From positions 124,001 to 188,000 of the forward strand of contig NZ_FPEH01000016.1 in assembly GCF_900117425.1 (NCBI RefSeq): a stretch of DNA of 64,000 nt. The letters are read 5' to 3'. The translations under genes and the position numbers were made by a program. This stretch comes from Novosphingobium sp. NDB2Meth1 (lineage in GTDB: Bacteria; Pseudomonadota; Alphaproteobacteria; Sphingomonadales; Sphingomonadaceae). Positions 18,244-28,056 of the stretch are shown here, in pieces. The notes below the pieces were generated by a model. That model made no database searches, had not been told where the DNA came from, and worked only from the letters and a program-made list of their open reading frames with translations. The number at the start of each line of letters is the position of its first letter. The stretch's first letter is position 1.

Positions 18244-18489
18244 ATGACCGACCTCAGCTTCCCCCTCCCCACCGCGCTGCAAAGCCGCATCGACCAGCGC
18301 ATCGCCGATGGCGGTTATCTTGATGCCGCCGAGTACCTACGCGATCTGATCCGGCGCGATCTGGCCGAGGCGGACGAGGATGCCGCATGGGTCCGGGCGC
18401 GGCTGGCGGAGGGTGAGGCATCGGGCTATCTGGATGCTGATCCGCGCGACGTGCTCAGGGAGATCATGGCGAAACTGCCTGATGCATGA
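18244..18489 (+). CDS. parD: ParD-like antitoxin
   Basis: The 81-residue protein has a ribbon-helix-helix DNA-binding N-terminal part (LSFPLPTALQSRIDQRIADG, then YLDAAEYLRDLIRRD) and an acidic C-terminal tail that in this family wraps around the toxin. GGAGG stands 12 nt before ATG 18244. The stop overlaps the next gene by 8 nt, the normal antitoxin-toxin arrangement. It probably represses its own promoter, yet it lies in the middle of the ruv gene set. Confidence 0.85.
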   Translation: MTDLSFPLPTALQSRIDQRIADGGYLDAAEYLRDLIRRDLAEADEDAAWVRARLAEGEASGYLDADPRDVLREIMAKLPDA

Positions 18490-18784
18490 AGTTCGGATTT
18501 CGCGGCAGGCGCAGGCTGATCTTGAAGAAATCCAGTTGCGCAGCCTGACCGAGTTCGGAGCCCCCACCACGCGCGCCTTCATGGCAGGCTTCGACGACAT
18601 TCTCGCTAGGCTGAAGATGTATCCGCTCGTCGGGAGAGTGCGCCCGGAATACGGCCGCAACGTCCGCAGCTGCCTGCGCGCACCCTACCTCGTGCTCTAT
18701 CGCTTTGAGGCCGATATCGTTTCCATCCAGCGCATCCTCCATTCCTCAAGGCGGACCGAGCCGCTCGGCAAGGGTGAGCCATGA
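18482..18784 (+). CDS. parE: ParE/RelE-superfamily toxin
   Basis: The 100-residue protein has the RelE/ParE fold signature: [15 protein letters not shown], then [17 protein letters not shown], and the C-terminal [27 protein letters not shown] strands in order. ParE members poison DNA gyrase, whereas RelE members cut mRNA; the conserved order here fits ParE better. It overlaps the antitoxin by 8 nt and its TGA overlaps the ruvB start (ATGA). Translation of ruvB may therefore depend on this toxin gene. Confidence 0.83.
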   Translation: MHEVRISRQAQADLEEIQLRSLTEFGAPTTRAFMAGFDDILARLKMYPLVGRVRPEYGRNVRSCLRAPYLVLYRFEADIVSIQRILHSSRRTEPLGKGEP

Positions 18785-19812
18785 CCGATAACCCCATCCT
18801 CACCCCCCGCCGCCAGACGGAAGACCCCGACGCCGCGCTGCGCCCGAAATCGCTGGCCGAATTCGTCGGGCAGGAAGCCGCGCGCGAAAACCTCCACGTC
18901 TTCATCGAAAGCGCCAAGCAGCGCGGCGAGGCGATGGATCATGTGCTGTTCTATGGCCCGCCCGGCCTCGGCAAGACCACGCTCGCCGCGATCATCGCGC
19001 GCGAGATGGGGGTGAACTTCCGCGCCACCTCCGGCCCGGTCATCGCCAAGGCGGGCGATCTCGCCGCACTGCTAACCAATCTGGAGAGCGGCGACGTTCT
19101 CTTCATCGACGAGATCCACCGCCTCAACCCGGTGGTCGAGGAAGTGCTCTATCCGGCGATGGAAGACCGCGCGCTCGATCTCATCATCGGCGAAGGGCCA
19201 TCGGCGCGGTCGGTGCGGATCGATCTGCCGCCCTTCACCCTGATCGGCGCGACCACCCGCGCAGGCCTCCTCGCCACGCCTTTGCGCGACCGCTTCGGCA
19301 TCCCCGTTCGCCTGCAGTTCTACACCGTGGCCGAGCTCGAACGCGTCGTCACGCGCGGCGCGGGCCTGCTCGGCATCGGCGTCGACAGCGGCGGCGCGGG
19401 CGAGATCGCGCGGCGTTCGCGCGGCACTCCGCGAGTCGCCGGCCGCCTGCTCCGCCGCGTCCGCGATTTCGCGCAAGTAGCCGGAGCAGCGGTGATTTCC
19501 CGCGACGTGGCAGACAGCGCGCTGACCCGGCTCGAAGTCGACTCGCTCGGGCTCGATCTGCAGGACCGGCGCTACCTCAGCATGATTGCGGATATCTACA
19601 AGGGCGGCCCGGTCGGCGTCGAGACGCTCGCCGCCGGCCTTTCCGAACCGCGCGACACCATCGAAGACGTGATCGAGCCTTACCTCATCCAGCTCGGTCT
19701 GGTCGCCCGCACCGCACGAGGTCGGTGCCTCAACGATCGCGGCTGGCGCCATCTGGGACTCACCCCGCCCGCCGCCGATCTCCCCGGCCTCTTCGCGCCC
19801 GACGAGGGCTGA
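18781..19812 (+). CDS. ruvB: Holliday junction branch migration ATPase
   Basis: The 343-residue AAA+ motor drives branch migration with RuvA. Walker [13 protein letters not shown] (about residues 60-70), Walker B LFIDEIHR, sensor 1 GATTRAG and the arginine-finger region LRDRFGIP are present, followed by a winged-helix C-terminus. The length is usual. The ATG overlaps the toxin gene's stop codon (ATGA); no independent strong ribosome-binding site is obvious because the upstream sequence is coding. Confidence 0.96.
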   Translation: MTDNPILTPRRQTEDPDAALRPKSLAEFVGQEAARENLHVFIESAKQRGEAMDHVLFYGPPGLGKTTLAAIIAREMGVNFRATSGPVIAKAGDLAALLTNLESGDVLFIDEIHRLNPVVEEVLYPAMEDRALDLIIGEGPSARSVRIDLPPFTLIGATTRAGLLATPLRDRFGIPVRLQFYTVAELERVVTRGAGLLGIGVDSGGAGEIARRSRGTPRVAGRLLRRVRDFAQVAGAAVISRDVADSALTRLEVDSLGLDLQDRRYLSMIADIYKGGPVGVETLAAGLSEPRDTIEDVIEPYLIQLGLVARTARGRCLNDRGWRHLGLTPPAADLPGLFAPDEG

Positions 19813-19889
19813 TGGTAAACGCTCTAAGCGTAACTGCCGATGCCAATTCGGTTCCAGATTGGCACAGACTTGCGCGCAAGCCCCGTTTT

Positions 19890-19916
19890 GACCCAATTCG
19901 GGTCCCCCGGAGGGGG
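19890..19916 (+). other. Two overlapping hairpins downstream of ruvB
   Basis: GACCC-aattc-GGGTC (19890-19904) and CCCCC-gga-GGGGG (19904-19916) adjoin and share one base. The first could end the ruvB transcript. They might also be alternative leader structures for the gene starting at 20039. The rest of 19813-20038 shows no gene. Confidence 0.3.
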
Positions 19917-20038
19917 TGAAACCCGGTTAACGGCATTGCCGCAGCCGGTCTGATCTGCGTTGTTCGATCTGTCAGGAGAGGGTTTGTCCACCATTGTGCG
20001 GATAAGGCCCTTTCCCACGGGAACAGAGAGCAAAGATC

Positions 20039-21028
20039 ATGTCGGTTCGGATGGCATTGGCAAAACTGGCGGCCTGCGCAGCGGGCGGTGCCGTGCTGGG
20101 CGGCGGCGCGGTGCACGTGTCGGAAGCGCCCTCGGCTGCCGAGATCCATCACGTCAAGCCGATCAAGGTCAAGCAAGTGAAGCGGCACTATGCCGTGGTC
20201 AAGCCGCGCCCGGTCCACCGCCTGCGCCGCGTGGTCAAGACCACCGTCACCAAGTCCTGCGCCATGCCGCAGCAGCAGATGGCCTATGCCCCCGTCCCCT
20301 ACATGGCACCGATGCCCCCGCAGGCAGCGGGCGGCGGCAGCGCGGCCCCGGTCGTCATCGGCGGCGGCGGCGGGATCGGCGGCTTCGGCGGCGGGTTCTT
20401 CGGCGGCTTCTTCGGCGGCAGCAGCGGCGGCGGCAGCGTGGTGGTCTCCTCGACCAGCACCGGCTCGACCTCGACCTCCGGCGGCTCCACCTCGGGCGGC
20501 AGCACCTCGACCTCGGGCGGTTCGACGTCGACGTCGGGCGGCTCGACCTCGAGCGGCAATATCTCCACCTCGACTTCGAGCGGCAACGTCTCGACCAGCT
20601 CGGGTGCGGTGACCAGCAGCACCTCGACCTCGTCGGGCAACGTCAGCACGTCTTCGGGCAATGTCTCGACGAGCTCGGGCAATGTCAGCACCTCGTCGGG
20701 CAACGTCTCCACCAGCTCGTCGACTTCGACCAGTTCGGGCAACGTGACGAGCAGCTCGTCGACCTCGTCCTCGACCTCGTCGTCGACGTCCTCCTCGACT
20801 TCGTCGTCCTCCTCGTCGACCGGTGGCTCTTCCTCGTCGTCGAGCAGCAGCTCCAGCTCGTCGTCGTCGTCCTCGAACGGCAGCACCAGCACGTCTACCT
20901 CGACCTCGTCGAACGGCGGCACGCCGGTGCCGGAACCCTCGATGGTCCTCCTGTTCGGCGCCGCTGCCGCCGGTCTCGTCGCGCGCCGCCGTCAGGGCCT
21001 CAAGGCCAAGGGTGCGGCTACGGCCTGA
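20039..21028 (+). CDS. Ser/Thr/Gly-rich PEP-CTERM exported protein
   Basis: The 329-residue protein has an N-terminal export segment (LAACAAGGAVLGGGAVHVSE), a basic stretch to about residue 80, a Gly/Phe-rich patch (GGFGGGFFGGFFGG), and a long Ser/Thr-rich region with repeated SSGNVST units. It ends with a classical PEP-CTERM sorting signal: VPEP near residue 299, a hydrophobic helix and ARRRQ. PEP-CTERM proteins are processed by exosortase and are associated with exopolysaccharide or the cell envelope. No exosortase gene is in the window. The Ser/Thr-rich region could be glycosylated; this is inference. Confidence 0.85.
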   Translation: MSVRMALAKLAACAAGGAVLGGGAVHVSEAPSAAEIHHVKPIKVKQVKRHYAVVKPRPVHRLRRVVKTTVTKSCAMPQQQMAYAPVPYMAPMPPQAAGGGSAAPVVIGGGGGIGGFGGGFFGGFFGGSSGGGSVVVSSTSTGSTSTSGGSTSGGSTSTSGGSTSTSGGSTSSGNISTSTSSGNVSTSSGAVTSSTSTSSGNVSTSSGNVSTSSGNVSTSSGNVSTSSSTSTSSGNVTSSSSTSSSTSSSTSSSTSSSSSSTGGSSSSSSSSSSSSSSSSNGSTSTSTSTSSNGGTPVPEPSMVLLFGAAAAGLVARRRQGLKAKGAATA

Positions 21029-21075
21029 ACCAGCTTCCGCGGGCCGTCACGTACGCAGCATACGCGGGCAAAAGG

Positions 21076-21106
21076 AAAGGGCGGCTCCGGGGGGGAGCCG
21101 CCCTTT
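21076..21106. terminator. Bidirectional rho-independent terminator
   Basis: A perfect 13-bp stem (AAAGGGCGGCTCC at 21076-21088 with its complement at 21094-21106) encloses a G5 loop. A-rich and T-rich ends on both strands fit a stop for both the rightward PEP-CTERM gene and the leftward aconitase gene. Confidence 0.85.
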
Positions 21107-21134
21107 CTGATTCCAGCGCGACCGCTTGCGACCG

Positions 21135-23804
21135 TCAGGCCGCCAGGTTGCGCAGCACGTAGTGCAGGATGCCGCCGTTGAGATAGTATTCCAGCTCGTT
21201 GGCAGTATCGATGCGGCAGAGCGCGGTGAAGGTGAAGCTGGTGCCATCGGCGCGCGTCACCTCCACTTCCACATCCTGACGCGGCTTCAGGCCCGCCACA
21301 CCGCGGATGGTGAAGCTGTCGTCACCCGTCAGCCCCAGCGTCTCGCGGCTCTCGCCTTCCTTGAACTGCAGCGGCAGCACGCCCATGCCGACAAGGTTCG
21401 AGCGGTGGATACGCTCGAAGCTCTCCACGATCACCGCGCGCACGCCGAGCAGGTTGGTGCCCTTGGCCGCCCAGTCGCGGCTGGAACCGGTGCCGTATTC
21501 CTTGCCCGCGATCACGACCAGCGGCGTGCCGTCGGCCTTGTGCTTCATCGCCACGTCGTAGATCGCGCCGACCTCGCTGCCATAGCGGCTCATGCCGCCT
21601 TCGATGCCGGGCACCATCTCGTTCTTGATGCGGATGTTGGCGAAAGTGCCGCGCATCATCACTTCGTGGTGGCCGCGGCGCGCGCCATAGGAGTTGAAGT
21701 CCGCCTTGGCGACCTGGTGCTCCATCAGCCACTTGCCCGCCGGACTGTCGGCCTTGATCGAACCGGCCGGCGAGATGTGGTCGGTGGTGATCGAATCGCC
21801 GAGGATCGCCAGCGGCTTGGCCTCGATAATGTCGCTCACCGGCGCCGGGGTCATCGTCATGCCCTCGAAGTAGGGCGGGTTGGCAACATAGGTGCTGCCC
21901 GCGCGCCACTGGTAGGTTTCCGAGCCCGTGACGTTGATCGCCTGCCAGTGCACGTCGCCCTTGTAGACGTCGGCGTAGCGCGCCTGGAACATCGCGCGGT
22001 CCATGCAGCCCGCCATCGTCTCGTAGACTTCATGGTTCGACGGCCAGATGTCCTTGAGATAGACGTCCACGCCATCCTTGCTCTGGCCGATCGGGGTCGA
22101 GACGAAGTCCTCGATCACCGTGCCCTTGAGCGCGTAGGCCACCACCAGCGGCGGGCTGGCGAGGAAGTTCGCGCGCACGTCGGGCGAGACGCGGCCCTCG
22201 AAGTTGCGGTTGCCCGAGATCACGGCCGCGGCAACGAGGCCGTTGTCGTTGATCGCCTTGCTGATCGGCTCGGCCAGCGGGCCCGAGTTGCCGATGCAGG
22301 TCGTGCAGCCATAGCCGACGAGGTTGAAGCCCACCGCGTCGAGGTGCTCCTGCAGCCCGGCCTTGACGAGGTAGTCCGTCACCACCTGCGAGCCCGGCGC
22401 CAGCGAGGTCTTGACCCAGGGCTTGGGCTTGAGGCCCATCTCGTTGGCCTTCTTGGCGACGAGGCCCGCCGCCACCAGCACGCCCGGGTTCGAGGTGTTG
22501 GTGCAGCTGGTGATCGCCGCGATCGTCACGTCGCCATCGCCGATGTCGAAGTCCTTGCCTTCCACCGGCACGCGCTGCTGCGCCTTCTTGTAGGTGTTCG
22601 CCATGTCGGCATTGAACACATCATCGACGTCGGGCAGCGAGACGCGGTCCTGCGGGCGCTTCGGCCCGGCAAGGCTGGGCACCACGGTGCCAAGGTCCAG
22701 CTCCAGCGTCGAGGTGAACACGGGCTCGACCGAAGGATCGATCCAGAAGCCCTGCGCCTTGGCATAGGCTTCGGTCAGCGCGATCTGGTCTTCCTCGCGG
22801 CCGGTCAGGCGCATGTAGTCGAGCGTCTTGTCGTCGATGCCGAAGAAGCCGCAAGTAGCGCCATACTCCGGCGCCATGTTGGCCAGCGTCGCGCGGTCCG
22901 CCAGCGTGAGCGAGGCAAGGCCCGGACCATAGTATTCGACGAAGCGGCCGACCACGCCGTGCTTGCGCAGCATGCTGGTGCAGGTCAGCACGAGGTCGGT
23001 CGCGGTCACGCCTTCCTGAAGCTCGCCGGTGAACTTGAAGCCGACAACTTCGGGGATCAGCATCGAAACCGGCTGGCCAAGCATCGCGGCTTCCGCCTCG
23101 ATCCCGCCGACGCCCCAGCCCAGCACGCCAAGGCCGTTGATCATCGTGGTGTGGCTGTCGGTGCCGACGCAGGTGTCAGGATAAGCGACTGTCGCGCCGT
23201 CCGGCCCTTCGCTCGTCCACACCGCCTGCGCGATATGCTCGAGGTTGACCTGGTGGCAGATGCCGGTGCCCGGAGGCACCGCCTTGAAGTTGGCCAGCGA
23301 CTTCGAGCCCCACTTGAGGAAGTCATAGCGCTCGCCGTTGCGGTAGTATTCGATCTCGACGTTCTGCTCGAAAGCCTTGGGGTGGCCGAACTCGTCGACC
23401 ATCACCGAGTGGTCGATCACGAGGTGAACCGGCACCTGCGGATTGATCTTGCTGGTATCGCCGCCCAGCTTGGCAATCGCATCGCGCATGGCGGCGAGGT
23501 CGACCACGCAAGGCACGCCGGTGAAATCCTGCAGCAGCACGCGCGCCGGGCGGTACTGGATCTCGCGGCTGCTCGAGGGGTCCTTCTGCCAGTCGACCAG
23601 CGCCTTGATGTCGTCGGTCGAGACGGTGAAGCCGCCATCCTCGAAGCGGAGCAGATTCTCGAGCAGGACCTTCATCGAGAAAGGCAGGCGCGAGACGTCA
23701 CCATAGGCTGCGGCGGCCTTGCCGAGCGCGTAGTAGGCATAGTCCTTGCCGCCAACGGTAAGCGTGCTGCGGGCGCCGAGCGTGTCCTGTCCGACCTGGG
23801 TCAT
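21135..23804 (-). CDS. acnA: Aconitate hydratase A
   Basis: The 889-residue AcnA interconverts citrate and isocitrate in the TCA cycle. The three [4Fe-4S] cysteines are in SCTNTSNP and [12 protein letters not shown]. The C-terminal swivel domain has [13 protein letters not shown], and [20 protein letters not shown] is intact. ATG at 23804 is chosen; an upstream TTG in frame would add seven residues. It ends at a shared terminator with the convergent PEP-CTERM gene. Regulation is not evident. Confidence 0.97.
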   Translation of the reverse strand: MTQVGQDTLGARSTLTVGGKDYAYYALGKAAAAYGDVSRLPFSMKVLLENLLRFEDGGFTVSTDDIKALVDWQKDPSSSREIQYRPARVLLQDFTGVPCVVDLAAMRDAIAKLGGDTSKINPQVPVHLVIDHSVMVDEFGHPKAFEQNVEIEYYRNGERYDFLKWGSKSLANFKAVPPGTGICHQVNLEHIAQAVWTSEGPDGATVAYPDTCVGTDSHTTMINGLGVLGWGVGGIEAEAAMLGQPVSMLIPEVVGFKFTGELQEGVTATDLVLTCTSMLRKHGVVGRFVEYYGPGLASLTLADRATLANMAPEYGATCGFFGIDDKTLDYMRLTGREEDQIALTEAYAKAQGFWIDPSVEPVFTSTLELDLGTVVPSLAGPKRPQDRVSLPDVDDVFNADMANTYKKAQQRVPVEGKDFDIGDGDVTIAAITSCTNTSNPGVLVAAGLVAKKANEMGLKPKPWVKTSLAPGSQVVTDYLVKAGLQEHLDAVGFNLVGYGCTTCIGNSGPLAEPISKAINDNGLVAAAVISGNRNFEGRVSPDVRANFLASPPLVVAYALKGTVIEDFVSTPIGQSKDGVDVYLKDIWPSNHEVYETMAGCMDRAMFQARYADVYKGDVHWQAINVTGSETYQWRAGSTYVANPPYFEGMTMTPAPVSDIIEAKPLAILGDSITTDHISPAGSIKADSPAGKWLMEHQVAKADFNSYGARRGHHEVMMRGTFANIRIKNEMVPGIEGGMSRYGSEVGAIYDVAMKHKADGTPLVVIAGKEYGTGSSRDWAAKGTNLLGVRAVIVESFERIHRSNLVGMGVLPLQFKEGESRETLGLTGDDSFTIRGVAGLKPRQDVEVEVTRADGTSFTFTALCRIDTANELEYYLNGGILHYVLRNLAA

Positions 23805-23976
23805 GGCGATGCGTAATCCCTTCAAGTTGAAACCGTTTGCCGCACCGGAGCCGCCCCCGAGGGCACGCGTGCCCGATGCGCCGAGACAGCCCCCGCGTCA
23901 AGGCTTGGGGCGCTCGAAATGCATAGGCCTCTGCATGCCATACGGTGCGGCGCAGCGAAACGTTACAAGGCCGCAG

Positions 23977-24885
23977 TCAGGCCCGTTCGGCGGCCGCTTC
24001 GGGCGCGGGTTTGCGCTGCAGCGCGATCAGGCAGCCCGCCACGATCAGCACCACGCCGGCCAGGGTGCGCCACGTCAGCGGCTCGGAAAACACCACCCAG
24101 CCGACAATCGCGGCCCAGATGAACGCGGTATACTCGAGCGGCACCAGCACTTGCGCCTCGGCGCGCGCATAGGCCCAGCCGAGCAGCATCAGCGACGCGG
24201 TCGACAGCACGGCGGAGGCGGCCAGCACGGCCCAGATCTGCGCGGGCGGCACCGGCGCGAACCACCAGGCGCCGATCCCCAGCAGGCAGAAGATGAAGAA
24301 GGTCTGGAAGAACGAGATTTCCTCCGGCCCCGCCAGCTGTGATTGCCGCCGCTGCAACACGAGGTTCCACGCATAGAGCACGGCCGAAATCAGGATCGCG
24401 ATCAGGCCGTGCACGCTTTCGGCATTGTAGCTCGTCCCGCCAAACTTGCCCGCCGCGATCAGTCCCACGCCGGACAGGGCCAGCACCGATCCCGCCACCG
24501 CGCGCCGCGAAAGCTCCTCGCCCAGCCAGACGGCAGCGAGGTAGAGCGCCAGCAGCGGCGCAATGAACGAAAGCGCCATGGCTTCAGCCACGGGCGTCCG
24601 CGCCAGGCCATAGAAGAACAGCGTCGCCATCACCCCCGAAACGCCCGAGCGCAGCAGATGCAGCCGCATCGCCTCGCGCCCCGGCAGGCCGCGCTTGCCG
24701 TCCTTGTTGCCGCGCGCCAGCCACACCGGCAGCATGATCAGCGATCCGACCAGATTGCGCCAGAACAGCGCCGCATAGGCTCCCACCGCCAGCGCGGCGA
24801 TCTTCATGAAGCCGTCCATCACCCCGAAGCACAGCAGCCCGGTCATCGCGGAGAGGATCGGCAGGAGGGGGGCAGCGCGCTTCAT
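23977..24885 (-). CDS. EamA/DMT-family permease
   Basis: This is a roughly 300-residue inner-membrane protein with about ten predicted helices arranged as two EamA repeats. The first carries FWRNLVGSLIMLP and FIAPLLALYLAAVWLGEE, the second LEYTAFIWAAIVGWVVFSEP. Members export amino acids, metabolites or drugs. ATG at 24885 is preferred; an in-frame ATG at 24933 would add a basic stretch. Substrate and direction cannot be deduced. The divergent L,D-transpeptidase gene starts 169 bp away. Confidence 0.85.
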   Translation of the reverse strand: MKRAAPLLPILSAMTGLLCFGVMDGFMKIAALAVGAYAALFWRNLVGSLIMLPVWLARGNKDGKRGLPGREAMRLHLLRSGVSGVMATLFFYGLARTPVAEAMALSFIAPLLALYLAAVWLGEELSRRAVAGSVLALSGVGLIAAGKFGGTSYNAESVHGLIAILISAVLYAWNLVLQRRQSQLAGPEEISFFQTFFIFCLLGIGAWWFAPVPPAQIWAVLAASAVLSTASLMLLGWAYARAEAQVLVPLEYTAFIWAAIVGWVVFSEPLTWRTLAGVVLIVAGCLIALQRKPAPEAAAERA

Positions 24886-25054
24886 CGCCCGCCCATAGCG
24901 ACGCCTTTCGTGCAGCGCAAAGGTCAGCAGCATCGTGCAACCTGGATCAGTCTGGCGATTCAGCAAACAGACAGCCGCCTTGCTTGATTGCTTCGTCCGC
25001 TTGGGGCAGGAATCACCAGACAGCCGGGCGCCACACAGGGAAAGACATCGAGCA

Positions 25055-26479
25055 ATGCGCATGATTCATCGGGCCAAAGTCAGCGGCATGCTCTGCACGG
25101 CAGCCTTGGGCTGGGCCGCGCTGGGCACGCCCGCCACGGCCGCGCAGCAGGGCCCGGTCGATCTGACCGCCGGCGTCCAGCCCGCCAAGCCCGCGCCGAA
25201 GCCCACGCCGACGGCGACCGCCCCGACCGCACAGGCCCCGACGGTACAGGCCACCCCGGCCCCCACCGGCACGGCCACACCCGACGCCGTACCCGTCTTC
25301 CAGCCGCTGCCGCCCCCGCTGGCGCACTGGACGCTGGCCGATGCCAAGGCCCTCCTCGCCGCGATCAAGGGCATCCGCAGCGAAGGCCTCACCCCGGCCG
25401 ACTACGAGCCCGCCAATCTCGCCGCCGCCATCGCCAAGGGTGAAGGCGACGATCTCGACGTACTCGCCAGCCGCCTGTTCGTCTGGCTGGCCGAAGACCT
25501 GCGCGATGGCCGCACCCCGATGCCCGCGCGCATCCAGTGGTTCGCCATCGATCCCGATCAGGACCTGCACCCCAACGCGCAGCTCCTCGCGCAGGCGACC
25601 GAAACGCACGACATTCCCGGCGTGCTCGCCTCGCTCAATCCCACGCATCCCGATTACGCGCTGCTCAAGGACATGCTGGCCAAGGCCAAGGACCCGCGCC
25701 AGATCGGCATGATCAAGGCCAACATGGACCGCTGGCGCTGGCTCGCGCGCGACATGGGCCTCCAGTACCTCATCATCAACGTGCCCGAGCAGGAGCTCCG
25801 GCTGACGGTGAACAACAAGATCATCCGCTCCTACCGCGCCATCGTCGGCAAGCCGGGCAAGACCGCAACGCCGCAGCTCGCCGAGCAGGTCAAGAACGTG
25901 GTGTTCAACCCGACGTGGACCGTCCCGCAGTCGATCGTCGTCGGCGAAGGCCTCGGCGCGCGCCTGATCAAGAACCCGCGTCAGGCCGCGCGCGAAGGCT
26001 ATGTCGCCACCAAGGCCGCCGATGGCACGATCACCGTCGTGCAGCAGCCGGGCGACAGCAACTCCTTGGGCCGCGTCAAGCTCGACATGCCCAACGAGCA
26101 CGCGATCTACATCCACGACACCCCCAACCGGAACCTCTTCGCGCTGCCTTCCCGCGCGCTCAGCCACGGCTGCATCCGCGCCGAACGCGCCACCGAACTC
26201 GCGATGACGATGGCGATCCTCGGCGCCGATCTGCCGCCGGAAACCGCCGTCGAATACAACCTCTCGGGCAAGTACACCAAGGTCCCGATGACCAAGCCCT
26301 GGGCGGTCTACATCACCTACTTCACCGTCGCGCGCGACGTGACCGGCCTGATGCGCAGCTTCCCGGACATCTACAGCCGCGACGCGCCCGTCATCGCCAG
26401 CTTCGCCCAGCCGCGCCAGCTCCACACCGACCAGCGCAAGAGCACCGAAGCGATCATCAAGCTGGATAACCCGCTGTGA
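25055..26479 (+). CDS. L,D-transpeptidase with Pro-rich linker (YcbB-like)
   Basis: The 474-residue periplasmic enzyme forms 3-3 cross-links or attaches proteins to peptidoglycan. A signal peptide ends near TPATAAQQ. It is followed by a Pro/Ala/Thr-rich linker (about 40 residues) and a helical scaffold region. The YkuD catalytic domain comes last, with HDTP and the nucleophile motif SRALSHGCIRAE. The large size and the scaffold before YkuD resemble the LdtD/YcbB group. It is monocistronic and ends at a strong hairpin. Confidence 0.9.
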   Translation: MRMIHRAKVSGMLCTAALGWAALGTPATAAQQGPVDLTAGVQPAKPAPKPTPTATAPTAQAPTVQATPAPTGTATPDAVPVFQPLPPPLAHWTLADAKALLAAIKGIRSEGLTPADYEPANLAAAIAKGEGDDLDVLASRLFVWLAEDLRDGRTPMPARIQWFAIDPDQDLHPNAQLLAQATETHDIPGVLASLNPTHPDYALLKDMLAKAKDPRQIGMIKANMDRWRWLARDMGLQYLIINVPEQELRLTVNNKIIRSYRAIVGKPGKTATPQLAEQVKNVVFNPTWTVPQSIVVGEGLGARLIKNPRQAAREGYVATKAADGTITVVQQPGDSNSLGRVKLDMPNEHAIYIHDTPNRNLFALPSRALSHGCIRAERATELAMTMAILGADLPPETAVEYNLSGKYTKVPMTKPWAVYITYFTVARDVTGLMRSFPDIYSRDAPVIASFAQPRQLHTDQRKSTEAIIKLDNPL

Positions 26480-26482
26480 CGG

Positions 26483-26516
26483 GGCAACCGGGCAAGCCTG
26501 TGCTTGCCCGGTTGCC
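26483..26516 (+). terminator. Hairpin after the L,D-transpeptidase gene
   Basis: A perfect 15-bp stem (GGCAACCGGGCAAGC, 26483-26497, with 26502-26516) and a CTGT loop follow the stop codon by a few bases. The T-run is poor (gtatcgcttc), so it may also serve the convergent SDR gene. Confidence 0.75.
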
Positions 26517-26546
26517 GTATCGCTTCAGTCTCGCAGCTCCCCGGCC

Positions 26547-27260
26547 TCAGGCGCCGAACCCGCCGTCAATGGTCTGCATCGAGCCGGTGATCATGCCCGC
26601 ATTCGGCCCGGCGAGGTAGGCCGCCAGTTCTGCGATTTCCTCCGCTTTCACATGGCGCTTGATCGCCATGAAGCCGTGCATCATCGGCGCCATCGGGCCG
26701 TCCGCCGGGTTCATGTCGCTGTCGGTTGGTCCCGGCTGGATGCTGTTGACCGTGATCCCGCGGTCGCCGAAGTCGCGCGCCAGCCCCCGCACCATGCCCT
26801 GCACGGCCGACTTGGTCAGGGCATAGGCGGCGCCCCCGGCGAACGGCATCCGGTCGCCGTTGACCGAGCCGATGACGATGATCCGGCCGCCGTCGTTCAT
26901 CCGCCGCGCCGCCTCGACCGCTGCGTGATAGGGCGCGCGCACGTTGACATCGATCATGTGGTCGACGGCGTCGGCATCAAGTTGCAGCGGATCGCCCATG
27001 ACGAGCGTGCCGGCATTGATGATCAAGGCATCGAGCGCGCCCTGCCCGGCAACCGTCGCGATCAGCGCAGCGCGATCCGCACTGTCAGTCTGGATCGCGC
27101 TCGCTCCGGTTTCAGCGGCCAGTGCATCGGCAGCGCCTTGCGAACCGGCGTATGTGAAGCTCACCGCTGCGCCCGCCGCGCTGAAACGGCGCACGATGGC
27201 CGCGCCAATGCCCCGGCTTCCGCCAAGCACCAGCACGTTCTTTCCGTTAAGGTCGTCCAT
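26547..27260 (-). CDS. bdcA: SDR oxidoreductase, BdcA-like
   Basis: The 237-residue short-chain dehydrogenase has VLVLGGSRGIGAAIVRRF, the NAG motif (IINAGTLV), the Ser in IGSVNGDRMP and YALTK as the Tyr-x3-Lys pair. Length and sequence (FTYAGS, GSVNGDRMPxAG, GLARDFGxRGIT, QPGPxDxDxNPA, MAIKRH) agree closely with E. coli BdcA, reported to affect biofilm dispersal and to bind cyclic di-GMP. The BdcR regulator gene is not adjacent. The enzymatic substrate is unknown. Confidence 0.85.
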   Translation of the reverse strand: MDDLNGKNVLVLGGSRGIGAAIVRRFSAAGAAVSFTYAGSQGAADALAAETGASAIQTDSADRAALIATVAGQGALDALIINAGTLVMGDPLQLDADAVDHMIDVNVRAPYHAAVEAARRMNDGGRIIVIGSVNGDRMPFAGGAAYALTKSAVQGMVRGLARDFGDRGITVNSIQPGPTDSDMNPADGPMAPMMHGFMAIKRHVKAEEIAELAAYLAGPNAGMITGSMQTIDGGFGA

Positions 27261-27412
27261 GTTCTGTCTCCTTCGGGTCTGTGCCAGCGGGCCGGTGCCA
27301 CGATGCTGCCGATCTGCCGCGCTGTCTGGATCTGAAGGTGCTCGTCCGGCATCGTTCGCGCCAGACGTAAAATTTCATTTCACAATTGCGGAAAAATCGA
27401 ACGATGACCCGC

Positions 27413-28036
27413 TCAATAAATCCCCAACCGGTCGGCATACAAAAGCCGCCCCCCCGAAAGGTGCCACAGCGCCTCGTTGAAGTCGGCTTCAGGCATCGCG
27501 AAGCACCCGTCGCTGCGCCCCAGCTTGCCCCACTTTTCCAGCATGTCCGGGTTCGCATACCACGCCGGGTGCATCACGATCGCGCGGTCCAGCGTGTTGC
27601 TGTTCTCCGGGTCGAGCCCGCCGAGCCGGATCGAGGTGCCGTACTTGCCCTTGTACCACTCGTAGGTGATGAACGCCCCGCGCGAAGTGGCGAGGCTGCC
27701 GACATCGTTGGAAAAGAGCTTGAGAAACCCGTCATGCTCCGGGTCCGAACCCTTGCCGTGCGCGACAAGGAACGAGCGCACTTCGCCCTTCTCGAGATCG
27801 GCGAAATGGAGCCGCGGCATGGCCGAAGGCAACGCGAAATCGGCGACGCCTACGATATCGGTCCGCCACAGCACCGACCGGACCCGCTCCATCTGCTCCT
27901 TTGCGACGGCGAGGATGCGCCGGTTCTGTTCCGGCACGCTGTAGGGCTGGGCGAACACGCGCGCAGGCAGCGCCGCAGCAACCGCCGTTGCCGCCGCGCC
28001 CGCAATGAGCCCGCGCCTGTTTACCAGTCCCGTCAT
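27413..28036 (-). CDS. Murein L,D-transpeptidase catalytic domain protein (YkuD_2 type)
   Basis: The 207-residue exported protein has an N-terminus with a twin-arginine-like NRRGLIAGAAATAVAAALPA signal, though it could also use Sec. The catalytic region has AHGKGSDPEHDG and GKLGRSDGCFAMP with the nucleophilic Cys in the SDGC context. This is the second L,D-transpeptidase-like gene within 3 kb, on the opposite strand and from a different subfamily than the large one. ATG at 28036 avoids overlap with the acetyltransferase gene. Confidence 0.82.
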   Translation of the reverse strand: MTGLVNRRGLIAGAAATAVAAALPARVFAQPYSVPEQNRRILAVAKEQMERVRSVLWRTDIVGVADFALPSAMPRLHFADLEKGEVRSFLVAHGKGSDPEHDGFLKLFSNDVGSLATSRGAFITYEWYKGKYGTSIRLGGLDPENSNTLDRAIVMHPAWYANPDMLEKWGKLGRSDGCFAMPEADFNEALWHLSGGRLLYADRLGIY

Positions 28037-28056
28037 ATCGGTTTGTATACGGCGAA

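Noticed and set aside
19859..19873. TTGGCAC...TGC as a sigma-54 promoter for the PEP-CTERM gene
   Set aside because: The spacing between GG and GC is 9 bp instead of the required 10, so a functional -24/-12 element is unlikely.
20299..20922. A Glu/Asp/Val-rich frame antisense to the PEP-CTERM gene
   Set aside because: It is the complement of repeated Ser and Thr codons; no start signal or homology is apparent.
21126..23816. A long open frame antisense to acnA over its whole length
   Set aside because: High GC at third codon positions leaves few stops on the other strand; the translation is Arg/His/Val-rich without domains, while acnA itself is unmistakable. Similar antisense frames over gyrB (43163-45619) and ispG were dismissed for the same reason.
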